Source: Anaerolineaceae bacterium
GTDB lineage: Bacteria; Chloroflexota; Anaerolineae; Aggregatilineales; Phototrophicaceae
Length of the DNA: 12,890 nt
Assembly (NCBI GenBank): GCA_020634115.1
Contig: JACKCH010000039.1
Coordinates: forward strand, 1 to 12,890
Direction of reading: 5' to 3'
The notes below the pieces were generated by a model. The model saw nothing but the letters and a program-made list of their open reading frames with translations, did no database searches and had not been told where the DNA came from. Of this stretch, positions 1-7,986 are shown in pieces. A program made the position numbers and the translations under genes. How positions within the stretch are numbered: position 1 is the stretch's first letter; each line of letters opens with the position of its first letter.

Positions 1-1
1 C

Positions 2-358
2 GCTGATCTGGCCGCTTTGAGCGGGCGTTTTGTTGCCGGGTCGGTGGTGGACTACCTGCAAACCCGAAACTGGCGGAATACGGACAGCATACCGATTACG
101 TTTGACTCCGCTATCCGGTGGGTATCGCCCCACCTGATTCAACCGGGGGCAAAGGCACTCCCCAACCACCATCTGAGTCTGCGGATGGCCGTGCCAATGG
201 AACAATCCCTGATCGAAATCTGGCAGGGCGAGCGGCGTCTATGGAAGCAGCACTATCGGCAACTGATACCCAATTTACCGATCTATCTTCCTGATACATT
301 TCTCAAGGCGCTGCACACCACCGAAGCGATACGAATTATGATTCAGCCGTCTGTCTAG
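2..358 (+). CDS. C-terminal end of a protein, possibly an FAD/NAD(P)-dependent oxidoreductase (5' truncated by window edge)
   Basis: The frame is open from the first bases of the window to a TAG at 356-358, giving about 118 residues. A TTG at 17 could serve as a start, but nothing marks it as one, so the gene most likely begins outside the window. The first residues (ADLAALSGRFVAGSVVDYL) resemble the small-residue SGR-x-A-G helix that closes the FAD domain of disulfide-type oxidoreductases. The rest looks like a beta-rich tail: alternating hydrophobic strands (ITFDSAIRWVSP, LSLRMAVP, LIEIWQGERRLW), then a proline-rich IPNLPIYLP segment. I recall similar tails on uncharacterised bacterial FAD oxidoreductases, but the catalytic part is missing, so the product name is tentative. 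It converges on the minus-strand operon with only 25 bp between the stop codons and no visible terminator, so any link to the operon is unproven. Confidence 0.6.
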   Translation, partial: ADLAALSGRFVAGSVVDYLQTRNWRNTDSIPITFDSAIRWVSPHLIQPGAKALPNHHLSLRMAVPMEQSLIEIWQGERRLWKQHYRQLIPNLPIYLPDTFLKALHTTEAIRIMIQPSV

Positions 359-383
359 CGCCTCCCTCGAAAACCAGCCCGAT

Positions 384-1175
384 TCAGTAACTTTCACTCT
401 TGCGCTGTTGCGGTTGTATACCGCGCATCTGGTTCACGATGGATGTGGCGGCGGCGCTCAAAAGACCGCTGTCAGTCTGCAAAGTCACCATATCAAAACC
501 GCGTTCGATCATCTTCTGGGCATAGACCGCTGAATTACAATGGATACCGGTCACAATGCCCTGCCGTTTGGCTGCGGCCAGAATGGTGTCCAGCGCGGCC
601 AGGAACTCGGCATCTTCGTTGTCCAGACCCCCCGCCCCCATCAGTGACAACCGCAAGTCGCCAGGGCCGATATAGAAACCACTCAGGCCAGGCACACTGG
701 CAATTTCGTCCACGTTGTCGAGCGCCTCTTTCGTCTCGATCATCGCCAGCGCCAACACATCCTCATTGGCATGTTTGGTGTAGTCATCGCCATACAAGAC
801 TTTGGCCCGCGTCGGCCCTAGACTGCGGTAGCCGACAGGGTGATACCGGCACGCGCCCACGAACTGCTCACACTCAGCGCGGTTGTTCACCATCGGACAG
901 ATGATGCCCATCGCGCCCGCATCCAGTAAACGGCCAATAGTCCCCGGCTCATTCCAGGTTGACCGCGCCAGGGCGACGGTATTGGTAGTGGAAATGGCCT
1001 GTAACATCTGGATAGCGGAGTCCAGCCCCATCAGGCCGTGCTGCATGTCCACTGTCAGGCTATCAAATCCGGCGCGCGCCATAACCTCAGTTGACCACAT
1101 ACTCGGAATATGCAGCCAGCCGTTCAAGGTAGCCCGCCTTTCTTTCCAGGCGGATTTCAGTGCATTGTGCTTCAT
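384..1175 (-). CDS. HpcH/HpaI-family class II aldolase (2-keto-3-deoxy acid type)
   Basis: This 263-residue protein is a metal-dependent pyruvate aldolase with a TIM-barrel fold. Family members split 2-keto-3-deoxy sugar acids or 4-hydroxy-2-oxo acids into pyruvate plus an aldehyde. Family landmarks are in order: D43-x-x-H46-G (catalytic base area), R71 in ALARSTWNEP (keto-acid binding), the DAGAMGIICPMV strand at 85-96, E147 in AMIET and D173 in GPGDLRLSLMG (the two metal ligands). Length is normal for the family. It is the last gene of the operon, 60 bp after the activator gene, and has no strong Shine-Dalgarno sequence. Its position after an isomerase and dehydrogenases fits a final retro-aldol step that releases pyruvate. 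Whether the substrate is a 3-deoxy-2-keto sugar acid or a ring-cleavage product cannot be told from the sequence. No terminator is visible downstream. Confidence 0.9.
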   Translation of the reverse strand: MKHNALKSAWKERRATLNGWLHIPSMWSTEVMARAGFDSLTVDMQHGLMGLDSAIQMLQAISTTNTVALARSTWNEPGTIGRLLDAGAMGIICPMVNNRAECEQFVGACRYHPVGYRSLGPTRAKVLYGDDYTKHANEDVLALAMIETKEALDNVDEIASVPGLSGFYIGPGDLRLSLMGAGGLDNEDAEFLAALDTILAAAKRQGIVTGIHCNSAVYAQKMIERGFDMVTLQTDSGLLSAAATSIVNQMRGIQPQQRKSESY

Positions 1176-1235
1176 GATTCGTGCATCTTTCTATTAAATT
1201 GAGTGCCAACCCTGCTATTCAACCGATTTGGGTGG

Positions 1236-3260
1236 TCACATAAAATCCACACTTTTTCGCGCCCGGCGGGCATGGGTACGACGTGGCGTGGCTGCCGGGC
1301 TGACCGCCGTTGAGGGTACGGGCAGAACGTGCGCCAGGTGCGGGAAGCTGTCAACAGCGTGCGGGAGGTGTAGGGCTTCCACAAACGCCTCCTGGAAATC
1401 GTCATTCGCGGCCAATTCAACATACGTGATATGCTCCACAACCTGCCGGGCTTCCTGGCGCTTTTCTACGTTGAGCAGGGCAATCCGCGCCCCATCTCCA
1501 GCGGCGTTGCCAACGGCATACACCCGCTTCAGGTCACAGTCAGGAATCAAGCCGAGAATCATCGCGCGTTCGATGTCAATGTGGCTGCCAAACGCGCCAG
1601 CCAGCACAATCCGGTCAACATGGTCAATATTCGTCTGCTGCATCAGGAGCTTGATTCCAGCGTAGAGTGCGCCCTTCGCCAGTTGGATATTGCGAACATC
1701 CCGTTGGGTAATCACGATGGGATGACCTGTAGCGGTCTGCCCGGTGTCGGCCAGGACATACGATCCCACGTCGTCATGCCATTGCAGCCAATCACAGCTT
1801 GAACTCGGGTTAAACCCACCATCCGGCAGCAGGATTCCTGCCAGGAACAATTCCGCCACGACATCAATAATGCCAGAGCCACAGATGCCAATCGGCAGCA
1901 AATCCGGTGGTGTATCCCAGGTATCTGACCACGACTCGACCCCGATGACACGGAAACGCGGTTTCCCGGTCTGCGGGTCAATACGGACATTCTCGATAGC
2001 GCTCGGCGCAGCCCGCATCCCATGCGTGATTTGTGCGCCTTCAAAAGCCGGGCCAGTCGGACTGGACGCCGCCACCATCCAGTGACGGTTGCCGATGACC
2101 ACTTCGGCATTAGTGCCAACATCCACAACTAAGGAGATGTCCTCTCCGGTGTAAGGGGTTTCGGCTAACAGCGCGGCCAGCGTATCCGCGCCGACATGCC
2201 CGCCCAGGGACGGGAGCACATGCACCGCAGCCGCCGGGTTAAATTTGAGATTCAGATCACGGACACGGGCATCCACTGCATCCCGTTGGACCAGCGCAAA
2301 CGGGGCACGCCCGATTTCCAGCGGTGAAATTCCCAGAAATAGATGGGTCATGGTGGTATTGCCCACGACGACCACATCGTAAATGTCATCCATCATGACA
2401 CCTGCCACCTGAGTCGCATCCGCAGCCAGCGTGTTCAGCGTCTCGATGACCGCGCGGTGCAGCGTATCCAGTCCATCGGCCTGCATCATCACATACGAAA
2501 TGCGGCTCATGACATCTTCGCCAAACGCCACCTGCGGATTCATAGCAGCCTGGGTGTCGAGCACCGCCCCGGTACGCAGGTCGCACAGGTGGGCAACGAT
2601 GGTGGTTGTACCAATATCCACCGCCAATCCATAGACGGCCTCGCGGAAACCGGAGCGAACATCCAGCACATCCCGATTCTCACGGATAATCACCGTCACC
2701 TGCCAGTCACCCGCCCGCAACGCCCCCTGCAACCGACGCAGTGCGCTCAGGTCAATATGCAGACCGGTGAGCTGATGCTGTTCAGCTAACGCGGCTTGCA
2801 GGCGTTCCCAATCACCAGGGTGCGCTTCCAAAGTCGCTGGCTTGACGGTGACAAACAAGGGACGCACTGCCGGATTGACCGCGATACGCCGCCGGGTATT
2901 GGCTGACTTGCGGATGATCTGTTTATGCGCGAGGCTGGTTTCTGGGATATATACGAGCAGATCACCCTCCACCCGTGCATGGCAGGCCAACCGGTGTCCA
3001 TCGCTCTCGTCACCGAAAACCTGCTGTTCATGTAGCGTCAGCGGCGACAGATGCCCCGGACTGGACGCGATGCCATGTTTAGGGAAATCCCCGGTTTCGA
3101 TGCGGACACGGCACTTATGGCATGTCCCCTGCCCGTTGCAGATAGATTCCAGTTCTACACCTAACTGGCGCACAGCATCCAACAGCAGTGTCCCATCAGG
3201 GACGGTTCCCCGCAGGCCAGAGGGCATCAGAATGACACGGTGCTGGTGGTCATCACTCAT
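1236..3260 (-). CDS. Corrinoid activation protein, RACo-like (N-terminal 2Fe-2S ferredoxin plus ASKHA ATPase-like domain)
   Basis: This 674-residue cytoplasmic protein should reductively reactivate inactive Co(II) corrinoid to Co(I), coupling electron delivery from its iron-sulfur cluster to ATP binding. Residues 1-110 form a plant-type 2Fe-2S domain with C41-x5-C47-x2-C50 and C93. Residues about 111-205 are a linker region. The ASKHA part follows with its nucleotide-binding landmarks: DIGTTT at 215-220, VVVGNTTMTHLFLG at 297-310, DVGTNAEV at 380-387, GPAFEGAQITHGMRA at 403-417, GICGSGIID at 458-466 and LAGAFGSHI at 553-561. This order is that of RACo and the methyltransferase-activating proteins of O-demethylase systems. 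The last 30 residues are an Ala/Pro-rich stretch ending in a basic run (RRTHARRARKS). The start is coupled to the upstream VOC gene: stop and start share one base (TGATG). No good Shine-Dalgarno sequence is seen, so translation probably depends on that coupling. Confidence 0.93.
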   Translation of the reverse strand: MSDDHQHRVILMPSGLRGTVPDGTLLLDAVRQLGVELESICNGQGTCHKCRVRIETGDFPKHGIASSPGHLSPLTLHEQQVFGDESDGHRLACHARVEGDLLVYIPETSLAHKQIIRKSANTRRRIAVNPAVRPLFVTVKPATLEAHPGDWERLQAALAEQHQLTGLHIDLSALRRLQGALRAGDWQVTVIIRENRDVLDVRSGFREAVYGLAVDIGTTTIVAHLCDLRTGAVLDTQAAMNPQVAFGEDVMSRISYVMMQADGLDTLHRAVIETLNTLAADATQVAGVMMDDIYDVVVVGNTTMTHLFLGISPLEIGRAPFALVQRDAVDARVRDLNLKFNPAAAVHVLPSLGGHVGADTLAALLAETPYTGEDISLVVDVGTNAEVVIGNRHWMVAASSPTGPAFEGAQITHGMRAAPSAIENVRIDPQTGKPRFRVIGVESWSDTWDTPPDLLPIGICGSGIIDVVAELFLAGILLPDGGFNPSSSCDWLQWHDDVGSYVLADTGQTATGHPIVITQRDVRNIQLAKGALYAGIKLLMQQTNIDHVDRIVLAGAFGSHIDIERAMILGLIPDCDLKRVYAVGNAAGDGARIALLNVEKRQEARQVVEHITYVELAANDDFQEAFVEALHLPHAVDSFPHLAHVLPVPSTAVSPAATPRRTHARRARKSVDFM

Positions 3261-3670
3261 CAGGGTTTTTCGGTGAACTCGATCATGTGACCATCCGGGT
3301 CATAAATGTAGACCTGGGTCGGCCCATCACCACGCGGACGCGGCCCATAGGCAATCGCCACACCCCGTGCGTGCAACTGCTGTACCAGCGCGTCCATGTT
3401 ATCAATCTGGAACGCGAAATGGCGGGCAAAGGTCACATCACCGTTAGGCTTAGGGGTATTGGTCGGGTCGCCGGCGTCCTGCGTCGCAATATCCCGCCGA
3501 ATCAGGTGGAGTTCAGCGCCACCCTTGCGAAACCATGCGCCGGGAAAGGTGAAATTCATTGGGCGGGGGACTTCCTCCATACCCAGGATGTCGCAGTAGA
3601 ACCGCCGGGCTGCGTCTATATCGTTGACCACAATACTGACATGATCCAATGATCTGATGGTATAACTCAT
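3260..3670 (-). CDS. VOC-superfamily (glyoxalase/bleomycin-resistance fold) metalloprotein
   Basis: This is a single-chain protein of 136 residues with two beta-alpha-beta-beta-beta modules, the usual size for glyoxalase I, methylmalonyl-CoA epimerase or fosfomycin-resistance relatives. Likely metal ligands are H10 (LDHVSIVV), E53 or H55 (AELHLI), H84 (ARHFAFQID) and E131 near the end (YIYDPDGHMIEFTE). The set of two His and Glu side chains suggests a real metal enzyme rather than a binding protein. The start has a good purine-rich Shine-Dalgarno sequence (GAGAGGG) 20 bp after the corrinoid gene, and the stop overlaps the next start. It sits between the corrinoid protein and its activator, so it is expressed with the methyl-transfer core. 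VOC enzymes perform isomerisation, lyase or dioxygenase chemistry. The fold alone does not tell which applies here, so I give no reaction. Confidence 0.88.
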   Translation of the reverse strand: MSYTIRSLDHVSIVVNDIDAARRFYCDILGMEEVPRPMNFTFPGAWFRKGGAELHLIRRDIATQDAGDPTNTPKPNGDVTFARHFAFQIDNMDALVQQLHARGVAIAYGPRPRGDGPTQVYIYDPDGHMIEFTEKP

Positions 3671-3690
3671 TAATCCCTCTCTTTAGCCGC

Positions 3691-4341
3691 CTAGCTAAGA
3701 CCGAGCATCGCCTTCAATTCACGAACCAGGGCGCTGGCGTTTGGTGCGTAGCCATCCGCCCCAACTTTGTCACAGTATTCCTGGGTGACGGGTGCGCCGC
3801 CCACGAAGATTTTCACGCTGTCGCGCAGTCCGGCTTTGGCAATCGCTTCAATAGTCGGGATAAACATGGGCATGGTCGTTGTCAGGAAGGCGCTCAGGCC
3901 AACCGCATCCGGTTTGTGTTCGCGGATAGCTTCGACAAACTGCTCTTCCGGCACATTCACGCCGATGTCAATCACCTTGAAACCCGCGCCTTCAAGCATG
4001 ATGTTGCATAGATTCTTGCCGACATCATGAATATCCCCTTTGACCGTTCCCATGACGAACGTTCCGGCGGACTTTGCGCCGGTATCGGCCATCAGGGGGC
4101 GCAGGATTTCCATCGCCCCGGACATCGCTTTGGCGGCGACCAGCATTTCTGGTACGAAGAATGTGCCTTCTTCAAACAGCCGTCCGACTTCTTCCAGGCC
4201 GGGAATAAGCGCATCGAACAAGATCACGTTCGGCTCGATGCCCATCTCAAGCGCCTCTTTGGTGAGCTTGACGACTGACTCACGAGCGCCATCAATCACA
4301 TTGTTATACAGGTCGTCTAAGATTTCGTCTGAATTGCTCAT
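3691..4341 (-). CDS. Corrinoid (B12-binding) methyl-carrier protein, MtbC/MtaC-like
   Basis: This 216-residue soluble protein carries the methyl group on a cobamide cofactor between the two methyltransferases of the operon. Residues about 1-85 are the helical cap domain (B12-binding-2 type), including PGLEEVGRLFEEGTFFVPEML. Residues about 92-216 form the Rossmann-like cobalamin domain. The base-off signature is present: D103-x-H105-x-x-G108 (KGDIHDVGKN), where H105 is the lower axial ligand, then S150 in GLSAFLTTTM and G181-G182 in FVGGAPVT. The usual S-x-L motif reads S-A-F here. The protein is clearly acidic (32 Asp/Glu against 18 Lys/Arg by my count), unlike the basic tails of its likely partners. 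It lies 37 bp after the UroD-like gene and 20 bp before the VOC gene. Family and role are well supported; the methyl donor is unknown. Confidence 0.95.
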   Translation of the reverse strand: MSNSDEILDDLYNNVIDGARESVVKLTKEALEMGIEPNVILFDALIPGLEEVGRLFEEGTFFVPEMLVAAKAMSGAMEILRPLMADTGAKSAGTFVMGTVKGDIHDVGKNLCNIMLEGAGFKVIDIGVNVPEEQFVEAIREHKPDAVGLSAFLTTTMPMFIPTIEAIAKAGLRDSVKIFVGGAPVTQEYCDKVGADGYAPNASALVRELKAMLGLS

Positions 4342-4378
4342 CTTTGGTTTCCCTCATTTAGATGATGATAGCCGCTGC

Positions 4379-5620
4379 CTATTGCCGGGAACGGCGCGGG
4401 CGGCGTTCCTGTTTTTCGACAGTGGCCTGCGCTGCGATCTCCGCTTGCGTCGGCGGCCTGCGATCTTCCTCGCTCAATACATGGTCAAGCTGAATCGGAT
4501 ATGTGCCGCATTCATAAGCAGCCGCGTAGAGGGCTTCAATATTCTGCGGCGGCACGTCCGCGCCGATGTTATGGCAGGGAGCGACAATATAGCCACCACC
4601 ACGCCCCAGGTCATGAATGCGTTTGGCAACATCATAACGCACCTGTTCCGGTGTGGAGAACGGCAGCATTTGCTGGACATCAATCGCACCGTGAAAGACC
4701 AAGCGACCCCGGTATAGTTCCTTGAGTACGGCAGTATCCATTCCCAGCGCCGAAGTCTGAATCGGGTTGAGGATGTCCACGCCCATCTCGATAATGTCCT
4801 CAACCACTGGCGTGACCGTGCCATCGGTGTGATACATAAACTTCACGTCGGCCTGACTCTTGATGTGGTCAATCAATTCCTTCAGACGCGGTTTAAGCAA
4901 ACTGCGGAACAAATCGGGCGAGATCATCATAGATTGCTGTCCGCCGATATCGTCGGTGAAATAGACCATCTGCACGTAGGGGCCAACCACCTTCAGGAAG
5001 CCCGTCCAATAGGCTTTGTACAGGTCAAGCAGCTTGTCGAGCAGCGCCTCGGCAAACGCCGGATTCCCTACTAAGTCCGCGAACATCTGCCCATAACCAC
5101 GAATTTGCAGGGCTTTGGTGAGCAACCCGCCTTTGATCGAGTCGCCTACCAGTACGTAGTCGGTATTTTCGTAGAGATATTTCGCCCGCTCCCCTAATCC
5201 CTTCCATAAATTCGGGTCTTCAGGATCAGGCCAGTTATATGTGTCGAGGTCAGCCAACGTCGCGTTTTCGAGCGGTGAGGTCAGGACACTGTAGGCATCA
5301 ATCATGTGCTGCCAGACAATACCCCACATATCGCGGTATTTATCATTGTCTACGTCCACCACGTCCACCCAGTTGGGCGCAATCCAGCGGAAGTCCACAT
5401 GATAGCGTTGGAGCAGTTTTTCGTCGGGGATCACATTCTGTACCATCCGATCCAGAATCCGGTCAGCATTCTGGAGTTCGCTATCGCCCAAATAATCGCG
5501 TAGGTTGCTGTAGGCGATGCGGTGCAGCGAGGCCACATGACTGCCGGTGTCTATCGGCACGCGGTCAGCTTCCTGGAAATTGGTAATACGCTTAAAACGC
5601 TCGCGGGGTGTCATCGTCAT
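4379..5620 (-). CDS. UroD-like corrinoid methyltransferase (methyltransferase I candidate, MtaA/O-demethylase family)
   Basis: This 413-residue protein has the uroporphyrinogen decarboxylase TIM-barrel fold, but its context makes it a cobalamin-dependent methyltransferase rather than a heme enzyme. It begins with TPRERFKRITNF, typical of the methyltransferase branch. Features include DDIGGQ at 223-228, HTDG at 264-267, MGVDILNPIQ at 279-288, FHGAIDVQ at 309-316 and GGGYIVAPCHN at 341-351. Characterised MtaA/MtbA-type enzymes bind zinc with H-x-C and a later C. Here the first motif is H264-x-D266 and C349 is kept. By inference it takes a methyl group from the growth substrate and gives it to the corrinoid protein. 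It overlaps the isomerase gene by four bases (ATGA) and has a strong AGGAGGT ribosome site at 5627-5633. A second ATG two codons in is less well spaced. The C-terminus is a basic tail (ERRPRRSRQ). Confidence 0.9.
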   Translation of the reverse strand: MTMTPRERFKRITNFQEADRVPIDTGSHVASLHRIAYSNLRDYLGDSELQNADRILDRMVQNVIPDEKLLQRYHVDFRWIAPNWVDVVDVDNDKYRDMWGIVWQHMIDAYSVLTSPLENATLADLDTYNWPDPEDPNLWKGLGERAKYLYENTDYVLVGDSIKGGLLTKALQIRGYGQMFADLVGNPAFAEALLDKLLDLYKAYWTGFLKVVGPYVQMVYFTDDIGGQQSMMISPDLFRSLLKPRLKELIDHIKSQADVKFMYHTDGTVTPVVEDIIEMGVDILNPIQTSALGMDTAVLKELYRGRLVFHGAIDVQQMLPFSTPEQVRYDVAKRIHDLGRGGGYIVAPCHNIGADVPPQNIEALYAAAYECGTYPIQLDHVLSEEDRRPPTQAEIAAQATVEKQERRPRRSRQ

Positions 5621-7050
5621 GCCCGCACCTCCTCACGATTAAAAAACACGGGTTGGATATCCAACATTTGACAGAAGTGGACCAGTTCGCGGGTATAGCG
5701 CCCGTCCACCCCCAGGATGTGATTCGAGCCGAATGTACTGAGCAGTTTCTCTACATCCACATCCATTTTGATAAACGCGGTTGGCAGTTGGTGGGTGCCG
5801 CGCGCCGCGACGAATGCCTGGTACTCCTCGTCGCTGATATTCACCGTCGCGCCGGTGATGATTCCCATCTGGTATTCTCCGTTCACCCGGTACAACCGGG
5901 CTAAGGTGAGATCGCCGGGCGCGGTGGTGAAATAGGTGATCGCACCGCCGCCGGGACGGTTGGCCGGGCGCAGTTCAACCCGACTCATGTTTTCGGTAGG
6001 GTCGTCGGAACGCGCCGCGTACCATGAACAGAACGCACCACAGTTGGGGAAGTAGAACGTCTCGTTATCGTCATCAATGTAACTTACATCCATGAACAGC
6101 ACCGGCTTGCCGCCCGAAATTTCCTTGAGGATTTCCATTGTCAGAGCAGCATCACCATCGGCTTCGCAGGCCATCATGAGCGCATCTTTGTTGCCATCGG
6201 CATCATACGGCCCCGGCAGCAGCGCGGCGGAAATACACTGTGGAACATAGTGGGTCGTCATATCGGGCATACACTTGATCGCCACGAAATCCAGTCCCAT
6301 ATCCGCGATAATCGCTTTGGTCGCCAGGTAGCAGCGCGCCTGGAAGGCCAGTTTTTCCGGCGTGAATCGCTGGTCATTATATTTGACCGCGCCCGCCATG
6401 CGCTCCAACCACCCCACCATCTTACGGGTGGTGTCTTCCGGCACGAATTCTGCCCGGCGCACGATTTCGAGTTGGTCAATGTGTTCGGTATCCACGCCAA
6501 AAAGTTTCTTCCACTGCATCGGGTCGAATGTGCCGGTATCAATACCCAGCGAACGCCCGCCAAACAGCCCGAAGACTTTGCCGCGCATCCGTTTTTTCGT
6601 TGCCGCCGCCCGGAAGTAAGGCATCAATTGGTCGGCCAGCATATCATCAAGGTCGGCGCGAATCCGCAAATGTGGATAACCAATCTGGCTCAGAGTACCG
6701 CCCGCGCCCAGCAACCCGACGGTGCTGTGCGTGCCGGGGTGTTTGTTGCCTAGCAACACCACAGGCAATCCGGCACGCTGGACTCCACGCACGACGAGAT
6801 TCGGCGATGTCCAGCAGGGGATGTGTGCGACCAGCACCTCCGCGCCACCGGCCAGCAGCGCATCCACCTGAGCATCAATGTCTTTTTTGTGACGGGCGAC
6901 AGCCTGATCGGTTATCAGGTTGATGGGCAGCGTCTGCAAATAGGCTATTGCGTCCTGGTGGCGTGGCTCGGTCATGCCGCGAAAGACATTTTCCCATTCG
7001 TGTTTGCGGTTATCTCCAAAGGTAATCAAACCCACATTGGGTTGTGCCAT
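5617..7050 (-). CDS. L-fucose/L-arabinose isomerase-like protein
   Basis: This 477-residue protein resembles the aldose-ketose isomerase superfamily that includes FucI and AraA. An N-terminal Rossmann-like half has LITFGDNRKHEWE near the start, VLVAHIPCWTSPN at 72-84 and a GKVFGLFGGRSLGIDTGTFD loop at 157-176. A C-terminal half has the likely metal-site segments ACEADGDAALTMEIL at 294-308 and GSNHILGVDG at 441-450. It is shorter than classical FucI (about 590 residues) and closer to AraA in size. The start is fixed by a strong AGGAGG at 7056-7061, five bases from ATG. It opens the second half of the operon after a 121-bp spacer, and its stop overlaps the UroD-like start, so isomerase and demethylase are translationally linked. 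The substrate is unknown. Many members of this wider family have no proven isomerase activity. Confidence 0.85.
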   Translation of the reverse strand: MAQPNVGLITFGDNRKHEWENVFRGMTEPRHQDAIAYLQTLPINLITDQAVARHKKDIDAQVDALLAGGAEVLVAHIPCWTSPNLVVRGVQRAGLPVVLLGNKHPGTHSTVGLLGAGGTLSQIGYPHLRIRADLDDMLADQLMPYFRAAATKKRMRGKVFGLFGGRSLGIDTGTFDPMQWKKLFGVDTEHIDQLEIVRRAEFVPEDTTRKMVGWLERMAGAVKYNDQRFTPEKLAFQARCYLATKAIIADMGLDFVAIKCMPDMTTHYVPQCISAALLPGPYDADGNKDALMMACEADGDAALTMEILKEISGGKPVLFMDVSYIDDDNETFYFPNCGAFCSWYAARSDDPTENMSRVELRPANRPGGGAITYFTTAPGDLTLARLYRVNGEYQMGIITGATVNISDEEYQAFVAARGTHQLPTAFIKMDVDVEKLLSTFGSNHILGVDGRYTRELVHFCQMLDIQPVFFNREEVRA

Positions 7051-7055
7051 CCCGT

Positions 7056-7061
7056 CCTCCT
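7056..7061 (-). promoter_or_regulatory. Strong ribosome binding site of the isomerase-like gene
   Basis: AGGAGG on the minus strand lies five bases from the ATG at 7050. It is one of the two best Shine-Dalgarno sites in the operon, with AGGAGGT at 5627-5633, and it fixes the isomerase start. Confidence 0.8.
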
Positions 7062-7132
7062 GTTGTGTACCACTCCAAAAATCAACCCCAGAACATCGCG
7101 TCCCCGGTATGGAAACGATCTGGCGTTACGCA

Positions 7133-7160
7133 GTCGGGGCATGGTATATCATGCCCCGAC
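7133..7160 (-). other. Perfect 11-bp inverted repeat (mRNA hairpin) between the SDR and isomerase genes
   Basis: GTCGGGGCATG and its exact complement CATGCCCCGAC flank a six-base AT-rich loop. It lies in the 121-bp spacer 7051-7171, starting 11 bases after the SDR stop codon. No T-run follows on either strand, so it is not a classical intrinsic terminator. It could be a 3' stabilising or processing hairpin that sets different transcript levels for the upstream and downstream halves of the operon, or a weak attenuator. The rest of the spacer shows no gene and no clear promoter. Confidence 0.7.
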
Positions 7161-7171
7161 ACGCCCAAAAG

Positions 7172-7972
7172 TTACCCGGCCACACCCGTCGCTTTTTCCA
7201 GCGCACGCGGGAAGGCTTGAATCCCGCGTCCGCCATCAACCAGGATGGTTTCACCGACAAAATAGCTGGCATCCTCACTGCCCATGAACATAATCACCCG
7301 GGCGAGTTCTTCCGTAGAGGCGACATAGCCAATCGGCAGACGTTCCATCAATTTATCGTTCTTCTCTTTGCTGTGGACGACCCGCTGCATCAACTCCGTC
7401 AACACCGGGCCAGGGGCTACGCCATTCACGCGGATACCATACGGAATCAGCGCCAATGCCGCCGCTTTTGTGAACTGGTTGGCACCGCCTTTCGCCGCAC
7501 AGTAAGGCACTTGATCCGCTAACGCAAGCTGTTCGCCCATCACGGACGTTACATTCACAATGTAGCCGGATTTCTTACCCTGCTCCACCATAACCCGCGC
7601 CGCCGCCTGCGTGACCAGGAAGGTTCCCTTCAGGTCAACGCTCAGCACCCAGTCCCAGTCATCCGGGGTGATGTCGAAGAATTCAGCACTGTGGTTCACC
7701 CCGGCATTATTCACCGCGACATCAATTGTGCCAAAGGTCTCGACTGTGGTTTTCACGAGGTTGTTCACATCATCCGGTTGGCTAACATCGCAGCGCACAA
7801 AAATTGCCTCGCCGCCCGCCGCCTTAATTTCACTCACCACCCGCTCGCCCAGGTCAACCGAGCGCCCGGCAGCCACCACTTTTGCGCCTTCTTGGGCGAA
7901 TGCTTTGGCTGTTGCTTCCCCAATGCCTTTGGTCGCACCAGTGACGATGACAACTTTATCTGTAAAACGCAT
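7172..7972 (-). CDS. Short-chain dehydrogenase/reductase (SDR, classical type)
   Basis: This 266-residue NAD(P)-dependent oxidoreductase has all classical SDR landmarks: TGATKGIG at 11-18 (dinucleotide binding), D62-V63 (adenine-ring contact), NNAG at 88-91, the catalytic S143 and Y157-x3-K161, and PG at 187-188. AAGR at 34-37 follows the second strand, with an Arg where an Asp would indicate NAD, which leans towards NADP or dual use; this is a weak inference. The C-terminus runs about 15 residues past the usual end (FPRALEKATGVAG). The start has a good CAGGAG ribosome site, and the gene lies 14 bp after the creatininase-family gene, so the two are co-transcribed. It probably oxidises a hydroxyl of the sugar-like substrate or reduces a keto intermediate. 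SDR sequence does not predict the substrate. Confidence 0.93.
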   Translation of the reverse strand: MRFTDKVVIVTGATKGIGEATAKAFAQEGAKVVAAGRSVDLGERVVSEIKAAGGEAIFVRCDVSQPDDVNNLVKTTVETFGTIDVAVNNAGVNHSAEFFDITPDDWDWVLSVDLKGTFLVTQAAARVMVEQGKKSGYIVNVTSVMGEQLALADQVPYCAAKGGANQFTKAAALALIPYGIRVNGVAPGPVLTELMQRVVHSKEKNDKLMERLPIGYVASTEELARVIMFMGSEDASYFVGETILVDGGRGIQAFPRALEKATGVAG

Positions 7973-7986
7973 GGTTCGCTCCTGCC

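Noticed and set aside
443..904. + strand open frame (153 codons) opposite the aldolase gene
   Set aside because: Arg/Pro/Ser-rich shadow of the HpcH/HpaI aldolase, whose catalytic residues are all present on the minus strand.
4040..4717. Open frame (225 codons) on the + strand across the corrinoid and UroD-like genes
   Set aside because: It is antisense to two well-supported genes and spans their boundary. It has no domain signature and low-complexity Ser/Arg composition.
4379..5620. Heme biosynthesis uroporphyrinogen decarboxylase (HemE)
   Set aside because: The protein is about 413 residues with the methyltransferase-branch motifs (HTDG, DILNPIQ, APCHN). It is co-transcribed with a corrinoid carrier and activator rather than heme genes.
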